Positions 34,478 through 42,682 of a stretch of 64,000 nt of DNA are shown here, piece after piece. Positions within the stretch are counted from its first letter, which is position 1, and every line of letters begins with the position of its first letter. The notes under the pieces are model-generated. The model was given only the letters and a program-made list of their open reading frames with translations. It was not told the origin of the DNA and did no database searches. Source of the stretch: Candidatus Vecturithrix granuli (GTDB lineage Bacteria; Moduliflexota; Moduliflexia; Moduliflexales; Moduliflexaceae). The DNA lies in the NCBI GenBank assembly GCA_000739535.1, contig DF820480.1, positions 42,266-106,265 on the forward strand. The letters run 5' to 3'. The position numbers were made by a program, and so were the translations under genes.

Positions 34478-34651
34478 TGAGCATGCCTCCAGAACAATCC
34501 TTAACAATGGGAGATCGATCAATTGTATCCGAATAATTCGTCGCAATAGTCGAGACATGTAAAGAAACATCCGAACAGGAACCACCCCCGCATAAAATTC
34601 ATTAGAAAATCCTTGACTTCTTTTTTTGCACGATCCACTCACATAAGTATG

Positions 34652-34730
34652 TACTGAGAAAACCAAACCTATCGTGAGATAGGGACAGAAAGCCGCGGAT
34701 CTTTGTACGCAAAGACAGCCGGGTTACCTC
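34652..34730 (+). promoter_or_regulatory. GEMM-I riboswitch (cyclic di-GMP/cGAMP type), copy 1
   Basis: AACCAAACCTATC-GTGA-GATAGGGAC is the P2 stem with its GNRA tetraloop, AGAAAGCC is the conserved core, GGATCTTTG/CAAAGAC is the P3 region and GCCGGGTTACC closes the domain. This fits the GEMM-I consensus closely. A -35-like TTGACTT lies at 34613. The base equivalent to G20 of the Vc2 riboswitch appears to be A, the variant linked to cyclic AMP-GMP sensing. The gene controlled is at 34857. Confidence 0.88.
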
Positions 34731-34755
34731 AAACGAGGAACCCGGCTTTTTTATT
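34717..34755 (+). terminator. Intrinsic terminator forming the riboswitch expression platform
   Basis: AGCCGGGTTACCTC-AAAC-GAGGAACCCGGCT followed by TTTTTATTTT. Its 5' arm is the 3' strand of the riboswitch, so ligand binding and termination exclude each other; binding should allow read-through. Confidence 0.85.
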
Positions 34756-34856
34756 TTGGAAGGATGGATAAAATGTATGTGAAAATTATATGAAATTTCG
34801 GTTGAAGAGGCCATCAAGATTTACCGATTTCACATTGATGGAGAGGAGGGTGAAAT

Positions 34857-35507
34857 ATGAGAGCAAAACAAATTGAAGTATGTGTCATTGCATCAGTCCT
34901 GATGATATGCTGTTATAAAGGTGCAGCAGGAGCAAAGCCACTTCTTGGACAAGCTATCATGTTCACGGACATGGAATTATTCAACTCGGAAGTTTCAAAA
35001 GGAGTGATCACATTTGATGAACCCAATACCGCTGCCATAACCTTAGAATTCTGGGATGGAATCGGGGATGAAGAGGATAAACCCCGTGGTTCTTTGTCGT
35101 TAATTCCATCTGTGGGGGGAGAGCCTCTCCATGATTCCTGGGATTATAGTGGTTTCTCCTTTGATCAGGTGAAAAATCTCCAGGTAAAGGCAACTTTTGA
35201 TTTCTCATATCAAATTTTTAATCCAAGGCATGGATCGATCAGTGTCGATATCCAATTAGGAAGCAGCGGCATAATATTTGGGGATCTGATAAATAACCCT
35301 ACAGGCCCGACAACGCATAGTGCGAATCATCATATCGTATCAGGGGAAACCACCTTTGGAGACCTTTTTACGGCTGGTTTGATTCATGCTGTGAATGGTG
35401 CAGATGATAATACCGAGCAATTCTGGGGTACTTTAACGCTGCATAGTGTTACCGTTGGGTTTATCAATCCGCCTCCTAATGTCACCTACCTGCTTTGGAC
35501 GAAGTAA
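34857..35507 (+). CDS. Secreted protein of unknown fold with C-terminal YLLWTK tag
   Basis: A 216-residue protein with a signal peptide (hydrophobic residues 8-24, cleavage near AAG-A). I do not recognise the body: beta-rich with SLSLIPSVGG, DWDYSGFSF-like turns and repeated Asp/Gly loops, perhaps a beta-sandwich. It ends NVTYLLWTK, the tag shared with five neighbours. ATG 34857 follows GGAGAGGAGGG, and a GEMM-I riboswitch with terminator is about 100 bases upstream, so a cyclic dinucleotide directly controls its expression. Probably exported to the surface or matrix. Confidence 0.8.
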   Translation: MRAKQIEVCVIASVLMICCYKGAAGAKPLLGQAIMFTDMELFNSEVSKGVITFDEPNTAAITLEFWDGIGDEEDKPRGSLSLIPSVGGEPLHDSWDYSGFSFDQVKNLQVKATFDFSYQIFNPRHGSISVDIQLGSSGIIFGDLINNPTGPTTHSANHHIVSGETTFGDLFTAGLIHAVNGADDNTEQFWGTLTLHSVTVGFINPPPNVTYLLWTK

Positions 35508-35594
35508 CAAATTCGCTGGCGCGGGGCGGAGGCAGTTTCGCGTCAGCGGGTGTTCTGCAAAAACTTCCATGAGCAGCAGGATTTCCCAAAGTAT

Positions 35595-35792
35595 CGTTTT
35601 CAGGTTACTATTTAGCTCATCTTTTCGCCGTAGGCGATAGAGTATTGTAGCAACAGAAAAGAGGCATTCCTCTCCTCTTTCTTCTTCGCCGTAGGCGATC
35701 TACAACCGCTACGCGGTAGGAGAAGGAGGACTGGTGAGGTCGTCTTTTCTACAATACTTGAAGCACTACGTGCTAAATAGTTACGTTTTCAG
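35595..35792. repeat. Nested palindromes with GTAGGCGA and CTACAATACT units
   Basis: Outer arms GTTTTCAGGTTACTATTTAG and GCTAAATAGTTACGTTTTCAG enclose a second pair, GAGTATTGTAG and CTACAATACTTG, which in turn encloses GCCGTAGGCGAT and CCGCTACGCGG units. The middle pair is the same family as at 42331-42530. It fills most of the gap between two convergent genes; no coding sequence is visible. Confidence 0.6.
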
Positions 35793-35876
35793 AAAAATGA
35801 CTTGTACCCTTTGATTCCCGCCGCAGGTCGAGTGGAGTCGAGACCGGCGCAAGTTCAGAATCTGAAAACCTATCAC

Positions 35877-36581
35877 TTAAGCAGGTAATCTGGTCAACAT
35901 ATTGAGCACCAGAGTCGCTGAATTTTGGGCGGCGGTGGTCATGCAGGCTTGATACATGGCAGGGCTGGCTTCAGCCGTCACCAGATCGGAGATCGAGCGG
36001 ATAATCACAAAAGGTGTCTGAAAGAGATAACAGGTCTGGGCAATCGCCGCGCCTTCCATTTCTACGGCCATAACTTCCGGGAATTTCTCACGAAGCGCCG
36101 TAATCTGCTTATGCTGATGGATGAAGGAATCGCCGGAGATAATCTGCCCCTGATGAATGTTGATCTGCGCCTGCTCAGGTAATGAATCGCACGCCAGCGC
36201 GACTAAGGCTTTATCCGGGAAATAGGCGGCCGGCATCCGCGGAATCTGACCATATTCATACTGAAAGATGGTGGCGTCCGCATCGTGATGCCGGACTTCC
36301 TTTGAGACCACAATATCTCCGACGCGCAGCACTTCCGGCGGAAATCCGCCGGCCACGCTGGTATTGATCACCGCGTCCGGGTGAAATTTATCAATGAGTA
36401 ATGTGGCACCTACGGCCGCATTTACCTTGTCGATCCCGCACAGCAGCAAGGCGACCTCGTGCCCGCACAAACGACCAATGGAATAGTGAAGCGGGCCGTA
36501 GGCGGTCATATCCTCTGCTTCCAGCCAGCGTTTCAACGTTTCCAATTCTTCCGCCATGGCGGCGATCATTCCGATTTTCAT
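35877..36581 (-). CDS. mtnN: 5'-methylthioadenosine/S-adenosylhomocysteine nucleosidase
   Basis: A 234-residue member of the purine nucleoside phosphorylase superfamily with MTAN features: IAAMAEE with catalytic-water Glu near residue 12, NTSVAGGF for the purine/ribose loop, AVEMEGAAIAQ with the ribose-binding Glu, and IRSISDLV with the catalytic Asp. It removes adenine from methylthioadenosine and S-adenosylhomocysteine, working alongside ahcY and metK at 60-63 kb. The Shine-Dalgarno sequence (TAGGAG) lies at the edge of the palindromic element next to it. Confidence 0.9.
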   Translation of the reverse strand: MKIGMIAAMAEELETLKRWLEAEDMTAYGPLHYSIGRLCGHEVALLLCGIDKVNAAVGATLLIDKFHPDAVINTSVAGGFPPEVLRVGDIVVSKEVRHHDADATIFQYEYGQIPRMPAAYFPDKALVALACDSLPEQAQINIHQGQIISGDSFIHQHKQITALREKFPEVMAVEMEGAAIAQTCYLFQTPFVIIRSISDLVTAEASPAMYQACMTTAAQNSATLVLNMLTRLPA

Positions 36582-36583
36582 AG

Positions 36584-36668
36584 TGTGTTCACTCCTATGA
36601 AACTACAAGGATGACTCATAAGTAAGGATTTTTTATCCCTGCTTATGTGAAATCCGTGTAGTTTCATT
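36584..36668. repeat. AAACTACAAGG palindromic element carrying a ribosome-binding site
   Basis: Arms TGAAACTACAAGGATGACTC and its imperfect complement ending CCGTGTAGTTTCAT, with a 5-base loop: an uninterrupted member of the family. Read on the minus strand, the end of the element (GTAGTTTCATAGGAG) directly provides the Shine-Dalgarno sequence of mtnN. Confidence 0.75.
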
Positions 36669-36700
36669 GCGTCGAACGAGCGTAAGCTCATGGAAACTCC

Positions 36701-36895
36701 TTTGAAACGACAAGGATTCCTCATAAGCAAGGATGTTTTGGTAGTGGTTACATGGGAAGTGATGCGTTCCCTGAGCGAAGTCGAAGGGAACAGTGATCGG
36801 CTCGTTTCGACTTCGCTCAACGAGCGGGCATCACTTACTATGTAACCACTACCGATGCTTTATCCCTGGTTATGTGAAATCCATGTCGTTTCATG
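36701..36895. repeat. AAACGACAAGG palindromic element split by a miniature element
   Basis: The left arm TGAAACGACAAGGATTCCTC (to 36739) and the right arm ending ATCCATGTCGTTTCAT (from 36854) match the intact element at 36598, but the loop is interrupted by the 114-bp GGTAGTGG element. This gives a direct order of events: the palindrome came first. Confidence 0.8.
36740..36853. mobile_element. GGTAGTGG miniature inverted-repeat element, copy 3
   Basis: 114 bp, closely matching copy 2 at 33681. Flanks read GATGTTTT on the left and GATGCTTT on the right, an 8-bp duplication with one change, inside the loop of the older palindrome. Confidence 0.85.
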
Positions 36896-37058
36896 AGCGC
36901 ATGCTCATGAATAGTCTTAAAGGAATCAACCTGTCATTCTGCCCAGGCGTGTCAACAAGAATTCATGCGAAAATTGTTCACCGATAAATTTTTGTTCTTC
37001 TGCTTGACAATTTCACACGCCAACTCTACCCTATCATAACCGGAGGAATCAATACGCT

Positions 37059-37919
37059 ATGAAACCGATACGATTTATTGCACGACATCGGATGGCTTTG
37101 ACATCCCGCCGTATTTCAGGAATTTGCCTGGTTGTCTTGACAGGTTTGGGACATATAACTGCAGTTGGTCAATCCTCCTCACGCTGGCAACCCTCCGCCG
37201 GCACGACCTGGTACTGGCAGCTTACCGGAACTTTAGATCTCTCACAGCCGGTGCAGGTATATGACATTGACCTGTTTGAGGTCGAAGAGACGACTATAAA
37301 TACCCTCCACGGGCAGAGCAAAAAGGTGGTCTGTTACTTTAGCGCCGGGAGTTGGGAGGCATGGCGACCGGATGCCGATGATTTTCCGGAAGCGGTGAAA
37401 GGGAATCCACTTGAGGGGTGGCCGGACGAACGGTGGCTTGATATTCGGTCGGCTGACGTGCGCTCCATTATGCAAAATCGTCTGGACCTGGCGATGAGCA
37501 AAGGGTGCGATGGGGTGGAACCTGACAATGTGGATGGCTATACCAATAATTCCGGCTTTCCCCTCACGGCTGCCGACCAGCTTGCGTATAACCAATTTTT
37601 AGCCGTCGAAGCGCATGCCCGTAACCTGGCGATTGGACTGAAAAACGATCTTGACCAGATCGTCGCGCTGGTCAATGACTTCGATTTTGCCGTGAATGAG
37701 CAGTGCTTTCAGTACGATGAATGCAGTCTGCTCCAGCCATTTATTAATCAAAATAAGGCCGTCTTTGGGGTTGAGTATGAACTCGCCGTCAATGCCTTTT
37801 GTCCGCAAGCCAACAGCATGCACCTGTCGTTTGCACGGGCTAATTATGACCTCGATGGCACGCTGTGGGAGGCGTGTTGGCCGATGGAAAAGCATTCCTA
37901 CCTGCTCTGGACGAAGTAG
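37059..37919 (+). CDS. Secreted GH114 endo-alpha-1,4-polygalactosaminidase-like protein with YLLWTK tag
   Basis: A 286-residue protein: N-terminal signal region (hydrophobic near residues 21-38), then WYWQLTG, VYDIDLFEV, VVCYFSAGSWEAW, WLDIRSADVR, GCDGVEPDNVDGY and GIGLKND-like (AIGLKNDLDQI), the conserved blocks of the GH114 TIM barrel. The acidic residues in DIDLF and EPDNVD are probable catalytic residues. Characterised relatives cleave galactosamine-rich exopolysaccharides, including biofilm matrix polymers. It ends HSYLLWTK, joined directly to the domain. ATG 37059 follows CGGAGG; an upstream TTGACA (37004) lacks a well-spaced -10. No riboswitch was seen for this gene. Confidence 0.87.
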   Translation: MKPIRFIARHRMALTSRRISGICLVVLTGLGHITAVGQSSSRWQPSAGTTWYWQLTGTLDLSQPVQVYDIDLFEVEETTINTLHGQSKKVVCYFSAGSWEAWRPDADDFPEAVKGNPLEGWPDERWLDIRSADVRSIMQNRLDLAMSKGCDGVEPDNVDGYTNNSGFPLTAADQLAYNQFLAVEAHARNLAIGLKNDLDQIVALVNDFDFAVNEQCFQYDECSLLQPFINQNKAVFGVEYELAVNAFCPQANSMHLSFARANYDLDGTLWEACWPMEKHSYLLWTK

Positions 37920-38121
37920 ATTGAATACATCGAGCAGGTTGTTTCCCTGCTGAGAGTGTTGGCCGCAGACTCTCAGCAGGGATGGAGAAGATCGTAATCG
38001 CTGCCAGGTTATTTTTATTGACATTCTTGATTTCAAGGAATTTGAACTCACTATGTGACAAAAACCCGGCAAGCGGTGTTACCTCTCTTGTCGGGCCGCC
38101 AGAAATCTTAAATTGCGCAGC

Positions 38122-41100
38122 TTATTTCGTCCACAACAGATAGGAATTGCTGTCGATCTCCGGATCATTATCGGTGATCGTCGCCGTCACCTGCTGCATC
38201 CCGCTTTCCGTCCCGTTGGTCACACCGGTAATATCCACCACAATCGTCTCGTCGTCCTCTATGAGAGCATCATTGACGCCAGTGAGCGTAATGCTGTTGG
38301 TGACGTTCATGGCTGCGATGATAAGGCTTGTTCCGGAGGCGGTGTAATCCGTACCGCCGCCGGTCGCTGTGCCAGAGAACCCCAATGTCACTGTAACATC
38401 CTGCACCGAAAGGTTCGTTAAGAACGCTGTCACCGTCGCGACGCCGCCATTTTCAGCCAATGGACTGCCGGTCAAAGTCAACACCACTTTGGGCGGGGTT
38501 TCAGCGTCTGTGATAATCGCGATCACCTGTTGGTCCCCATTTTCGGTACCATTTGTCACGCCGATGATGTCCACGAGGATATCTTCAGGTCCTTCATAGA
38601 AGACATCATTCTTGCCGGTTATGGTGATGCTTCCGGTCGGATTCCCGGCCGTGATAAGAATGGCTGAGCCAGAGTGCGTATAATCAACTCCGAACCCGAT
38701 GGCGCCGCCGCTAAAACTCAATGTCACGGTCACATCCTCGACCGACAGGTTCGAGAGCGTCGCAGTCACAGTGGCAACCCCACCATCTTCAGCCATCGGA
38801 CTCCCGGTCACAGAAAGCGTGACGGTGGGTTGGTTATCGTCATCGGTAATTGTTGCGGTGACCCGCTGCTCTCCATCTTCGTCCGCGTTCGTCACGCTGG
38901 CGATGTCCACGACAATAGTCTCATCCGGTTCATACTGCGTATCGTGCTCGCTCGTGATGGTAAGCGTCGCACTCGGCTCTCCGGCCGGAATGACGATACT
39001 TGTCCCAGCCGTGTAATCTGTGCCGCTGGTGGCTGTGCCGCTGAAGCCGAAATTCACGGTGACCGGGATGCCGGCCACGGCCGACAGCGTCGCAGTTACC
39101 GTCGTGGTCCCGCCAGTTTCGTTGAAGGTGGCTGGGTCTACTGCTAAGGTCACTGTTGGCCGGTCATCGTCATCGGTAATTCTCGCCGTGACCCGCTGCT
39201 CTCCATCTTCGGTCGCGTTCGTCACGGTGTCGATCTCCACGATAATGATTTCATCCCCCAGCGTGTCATCAACTTCATAAAGCTCATCAGGCTTCCCTGT
39301 GAGCGTAAACGACTCGCTCAGCGTTCCGACCGCAATCTCAATGCTCGTAGGAGGGGCATTATAATCCGTGCCGCTGATGGCTGTGCCGGTGAAGCCCAAA
39401 TTCACAGTTACCGGGATGCCAGCCTCGGCCGACAGCGTTGCGGTCACAGTGGCATCCCCGCCATCTTCGGCAAATGGGCTGCCGGTCAAGCCTAAGGTCA
39501 CCGTGGGTCGCGCATCATCATCGGTAATTGTTGCGGTGACCTGCTGCAAGCCATCCTTTTCCGTGGCATTCGTCACGCCGACAATGTCCACGATAATGGT
39601 TTCATGCCCAAGCGTATCATCAACTTCATATAAAGCGTCATCTACTCCTGTGAGCGTGATCGTATTGTTCAGCGCACCAGCAGGAATCAGAATATTGTTC
39701 CCGGAAGCCGTGTAATCGGTCCCGCTGCCAACCGCCCTGCCGCTAAAGCCCAGAGCCACAGTTACAGTGTCCACTGATGGATTCGACAGCGTGGCGGTCA
39801 CGGTCGCAACTCCGCCGGCTTCGGCTAATGGGCTGTTGGTCAAGGTTAAGGTCACGGTGGGCTGCGTATCATCGTCAGTGATCATGGCGGTCACGGTATT
39901 AGGATCGCCTGCGCTGCCGTTCGTCACGGCGTTGATGGTCACGATAATCGTCTCGTTTTCCCCTTCATAAAGCTCATCATGCACACTCGTGAGCGTGATC
40001 GCATTGCTCAGCGTGCCGGCCGCGATGGGAATGCTCGTGCCGGAAGCAGTGTAATCAGTTCCGCCGCTGGTCGCCGTGCCGGTGAAGGCCAGATTCACGG
40101 TCACAAGGTAAATCGAGGGGTTCGACAATGCGGCCGTCACCGTGGCGACTTCGCCAATTTCGTTTATTGAGCTTTTGTCCAGGGCTAACGTCACCGTAGG
40201 CTTCGGATCATTTTCGGTGATCTCCGCCGTCACTTTCTGCGTTCCGCTTTCGGTGGCATTGGTCACGCCAGTGATGTCCACGATAATCGTCTCGGCGACG
40301 ACCCCTTCATAGAGATCATCATTCACGCTCGTGAGCGTAATCGAATTGCTCAGCGTCTCGGCCGCAATCTCAATGCTTGTAGGAGGGGTGTTGTAATCCG
40401 TACCGTTGGTCGCGCTGCCCGTGAAGCCCAGATTTACTGTAATTGCCAGGTACGAGGGATTTGACAATGTGGCCGTCACCGTGGCGCTGCCGCCTTCGTT
40501 CATCGGGCTGCCGGTGAGTCCCAGAATCACCGTGGGTTTCAGATCTTCGCTGGTAAGCGTAGCGGTCTGCTGCTGGACGCCATCTTCCACGCCGTTTTTG
40601 ACATCAATAATATCCACGATAATGGTCTCATTCACTTCATAAATATTGTCAGTCAGTCCGGTAAGGGTGACGCTCCCAGACAAATTTCCGGCTGAAATGA
40701 TAATTTGTGTGCCAGTACTTGTGTAATCGCTTCCGTATATTGCGGTCCCAGTAAACCCTAATGTCACGGTCACATCCTGTGACGACGTTCCCGATAAGGT
40801 CGCAGTGACGGTAGCAGTCTCGCCTTCTTCCGCCATCGGACTGCCAGACAAATTGAGAGTAACCAACCGCTGCATGGATAAATATAGCTCCAAATCGCCG
40901 GTTGTTCCATTATGCCCTGCAATGCGGATATAATAGGTAGTTCCGCTTGTTGCAGGAATACTCACCTGCGACTGATAGATCGTCCCTGGTAAGATGTCAT
41001 CATTGCACGCCACCTGAGTTAATGGATGTGTCCCGGTGCCGGTCCACACCGACAGTACCGTATCAAAACCTGAGCCGACGGTATTAATGCTCAGATTATC

Positions 41101-41364
41101 GGTAATCGTCGGCGTAAACTTATACCAGACGCTGGCGGTCGCGTTGTAACCGCAAGTACCCAACCCCTCAGAGGCTTCCTGAGTTGCCTCGGCCGTACTT
41201 TGCAAGACGGATTCATTGGCTGTCATGGTAATGGCATCAGCCAGATTATCGTTGTCAGGCGGTGCCGCCATGACCATTGTGGCATTCAAGACACTGATCA
41301 GAAATATTATCACTATACTGAACACGTTAACGCATTTCTGTAACATACTGCTATAGTTTTTCAT
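38122..41364 (-). CDS. Large secreted Calx-beta repeat protein with YLLWTK tag
   Basis: About 1080 residues. ATG 41364 is preceded by GGAGAG; a longer in-frame start at 41409 has none. A signal peptide (to VMA-A) leads into a domain of about 110 residues resembling a pre-peptidase/choice-of-anchor module (DNDNLADAITM, then SVWYKFTP and YYIRIAGHNG). Eight Calx-beta repeats of about 105-115 residues follow, each opening PTVTL-x-L-TGSP-x-AE and ending TATITDDD, with DxD-rich calcium sites. It ends SNSYLLWTK. Calx-beta arrays are typical of calcium-stiffened adhesins and extracellular matrix proteins. It is transcribed leftward, convergent with the GH114 gene. Confidence 0.9.
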   Translation of the reverse strand: MKNYSSMLQKCVNVFSIVIIFLISVLNATMVMAAPPDNDNLADAITMTANESVLQSTAEATQEASEGLGTCGYNATASVWYKFTPTITDNLSINTVGSGFDTVLSVWTGTGTHPLTQVACNDDILPGTIYQSQVSIPATSGTTYYIRIAGHNGTTGDLELYLSMQRLVTLNLSGSPMAEEGETATVTATLSGTSSQDVTVTLGFTGTAIYGSDYTSTGTQIIISAGNLSGSVTLTGLTDNIYEVNETIIVDIIDVKNGVEDGVQQQTATLTSEDLKPTVILGLTGSPMNEGGSATVTATLSNPSYLAITVNLGFTGSATNGTDYNTPPTSIEIAAETLSNSITLTSVNDDLYEGVVAETIIVDITGVTNATESGTQKVTAEITENDPKPTVTLALDKSSINEIGEVATVTAALSNPSIYLVTVNLAFTGTATSGGTDYTASGTSIPIAAGTLSNAITLTSVHDELYEGENETIIVTINAVTNGSAGDPNTVTAMITDDDTQPTVTLTLTNSPLAEAGGVATVTATLSNPSVDTVTVALGFSGRAVGSGTDYTASGNNILIPAGALNNTITLTGVDDALYEVDDTLGHETIIVDIVGVTNATEKDGLQQVTATITDDDARPTVTLGLTGSPFAEDGGDATVTATLSAEAGIPVTVNLGFTGTAISGTDYNAPPTSIEIAVGTLSESFTLTGKPDELYEVDDTLGDEIIIVEIDTVTNATEDGEQRVTARITDDDDRPTVTLAVDPATFNETGGTTTVTATLSAVAGIPVTVNFGFSGTATSGTDYTAGTSIVIPAGEPSATLTITSEHDTQYEPDETIVVDIASVTNADEDGEQRVTATITDDDNQPTVTLSVTGSPMAEDGGVATVTATLSNLSVEDVTVTLSFSGGAIGFGVDYTHSGSAILITAGNPTGSITITGKNDVFYEGPEDILVDIIGVTNGTENGDQQVIAIITDAETPPKVVLTLTGSPLAENGGVATVTAFLTNLSVQDVTVTLGFSGTATGGGTDYTASGTSLIIAAMNVTNSITLTGVNDALIEDDETIVVDITGVTNGTESGMQQVTATITDNDPEIDSNSYLLWTK

Positions 41365-41702
41365 AGCACAAATCTCTCCGACCGCTGAGCTTCCGCCACG
41401 TGAAATCATACCGGATGATGACCGTGGTGCTCATGCTGTTCGTGCAATGCTTGCTGAGGCAAGACAGCAAATCATCATATACTGTTTTTAGAAAAGCCTC
41501 TCCTTCTTTTTCAGAAGCCCATCTTCTTATGTAATGGTAAATCTTTCTCTCATGTCAAGCGAAATTTTCCAAAAAGTCTCGAACCCCCCCCCCGCTCACG
41601 TCAGGCGGTTCAACGATCTTTACGCTTTAATTTGTTCCGACCGCTATTTTATCAAAAAAATCCTTGACTTTTTTGCCACAGGCTACATTCACATTAAGTA
41701 TA
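41365..41702. other. Intergenic region between divergent tagged-protein genes
   Basis: A run of ten C (41585-41594) and AT-rich stretches are the only clear features. Bases 41405-41490 read PDDDRGAHAVRAMLAEARQQ in one plus frame, possibly a gene scrap I cannot identify. TTGACT at 41664 begins the promoter block shared by all three riboswitches. Confidence 0.4.
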
Positions 41703-41778
41703 TACTGAAAAAGCTAAACCTGCTGTGAAGCAGGGACGGAAAGCTACGGGTCTTGAAGAAAGACGGCCGGGTTGCCTG
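41703..41778 (+). promoter_or_regulatory. GEMM-I riboswitch (cyclic di-GMP type), copy 2
   Basis: AGCTAAACCTGCT-GTGA-AGCAGGGACG gives P2 with its GNRA loop, then GAAAGCTACGGGTCTT, a short loop and AAGACGGCCGGGTTGCC. The base equivalent to G20 is G, as in cyclic di-GMP binders. TTGACTTTTTTG at 41664 precedes it. There is no obvious terminator directly after it. The next gene downstream, the tagged protease at 42683, is about 900 bases away beyond a pile of palindromic insertions. Confidence 0.85.
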
Positions 41779-41911
41779 TATGCGATACATCGCGATTCTC
41801 CTGTAAACCTCTCGATAATGTCCTCTATCCTCCGACAATTTTGTCATCGCATCGAAATAGGCATACGGTATTCTCGTGAATACTATTGGCTCATGTTTGA
41901 AGGGCCAAGAC

Positions 41912-42040
41912 AAATTTTTTGTTGCTGTAAATAATTCCGTGCCGGAGTGCGAAAGTTCTACTTTCGCGCGTGTCACACGCGAAAGTAGAACTTTCGCACT
42001 CCAATAGCAACACAGGAATATTTACAGGAAGAATTTTTTT
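41912..42040. repeat. Nested palindrome: GGAGTGCGAAAGTTC inside an AATTCTTCCTGTAAA-type outer repeat
   Basis: The inner palindrome (41944-42003) is almost identical to that at 24054. The outer arms, AATTTTTTGTTGCTGTAAAT and ATTTACAGGAAGAATTTTTT, pair around it. The outer arm also occurs beside the 24054 copy. Confidence 0.75.
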
Positions 42041-42092
42041 GTGTATTGCTATTTTTTTCGGAAAATAATGCGGAAAAACCGTCTTTCTTTCT

Positions 42093-42305
42093 AAAAAGGA
42101 TCAATAAAGAACGGAATGATTCTTGCAAGAAAAGCATGTATGCCCGCGAAACACGCAAAACACGCGAAAAATCTCTTGGCTCTGCTGTAGCGTTTTTTGA
42201 GAAACAACGAACGTTTCATCGCCTCATGTTCGCGTATTTCGCGTGTTTCGCGGGCTATGTCACTGTCCAAGCAAGAACCGTTCCGTTCTTCATTGAAAAA
42301 GGATA
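42093..42305. repeat. Nested palindrome: GCCCGCGAAACACGC inside an AAGGATCAATAAAGAACGG-type outer repeat
   Basis: The inner arms (42142 onward, ending 42255) are the same family as the outer arms at 28489. Outside them TCAATAAAGAACGGAATGAT and ACCGTTCCGTTCTTCATTGA pair, showing a second, older palindrome split by the first. Confidence 0.75.
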
Positions 42306-42330
42306 GGAATGTCAACGTTTGTCTTTAAGT

Positions 42331-42530
42331 AACTCATGTTACGCAATCCTCTTTTTTTACCGCGTAGCGGTTGGAGTATTGTAGAGATCACGGCTGCCGG
42401 AGTCGTCGTACCCCGGAGGGGTTGAACATCACTGTTTCTGCAACCGCTACGCAGTAGGAGATTCTGGGGACGCCACAGATGCTACAATACTGTAACCGCT
42501 ACGCGGTACAAAGCCTCTGTATAGCATGAG
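42331..42530. repeat. ACCGCGTAGCGGTT / CTACAATACT palindromic element
   Basis: TACCGCGTAGCGGTTGGAGT with TATTGTAG at the left and CTACAATACTGTAACCGCTA with CGCGGTA at the right form the main stem. A looser outer pair (GTAACTCATG and CATGAGTAAG) surrounds it. Related units are at 35640-35757. Confidence 0.7.
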
Positions 42531-42548
42531 TAAGTAAATCAACAATGC

Positions 42549-42654
42549 TAAGTAAGTATAAATAATTTTTGTTGAGTTTCCAGCAGCAAGGTACCCGGCA
42601 CTTCAAAAGTGCCGGGTACCTCAAAAATGCACAGAAATTATTTATACTTACTTA
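42549..42654. repeat. Palindrome with AAGTAAGTATAAATAATTT arms
   Basis: The arms AAGTAAGTATAAATAATTT and AAATTATTTATACTTACTT are perfect. An inner hairpin, GGTACCCGGCACTTC and GTGCCGGGTACC, sits inside. It ends 28 bases before the protease start codon and may affect its translation. Confidence 0.75.
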
Positions 42655-42682
42655 AAGGGGCAGTATAAGAAAGGGCAGTAAT

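Noticed and set aside
38113..40642. Several plus-strand open frames of 60-160 codons
   Set aside because: All are antisense images of the Calx-beta repeats.
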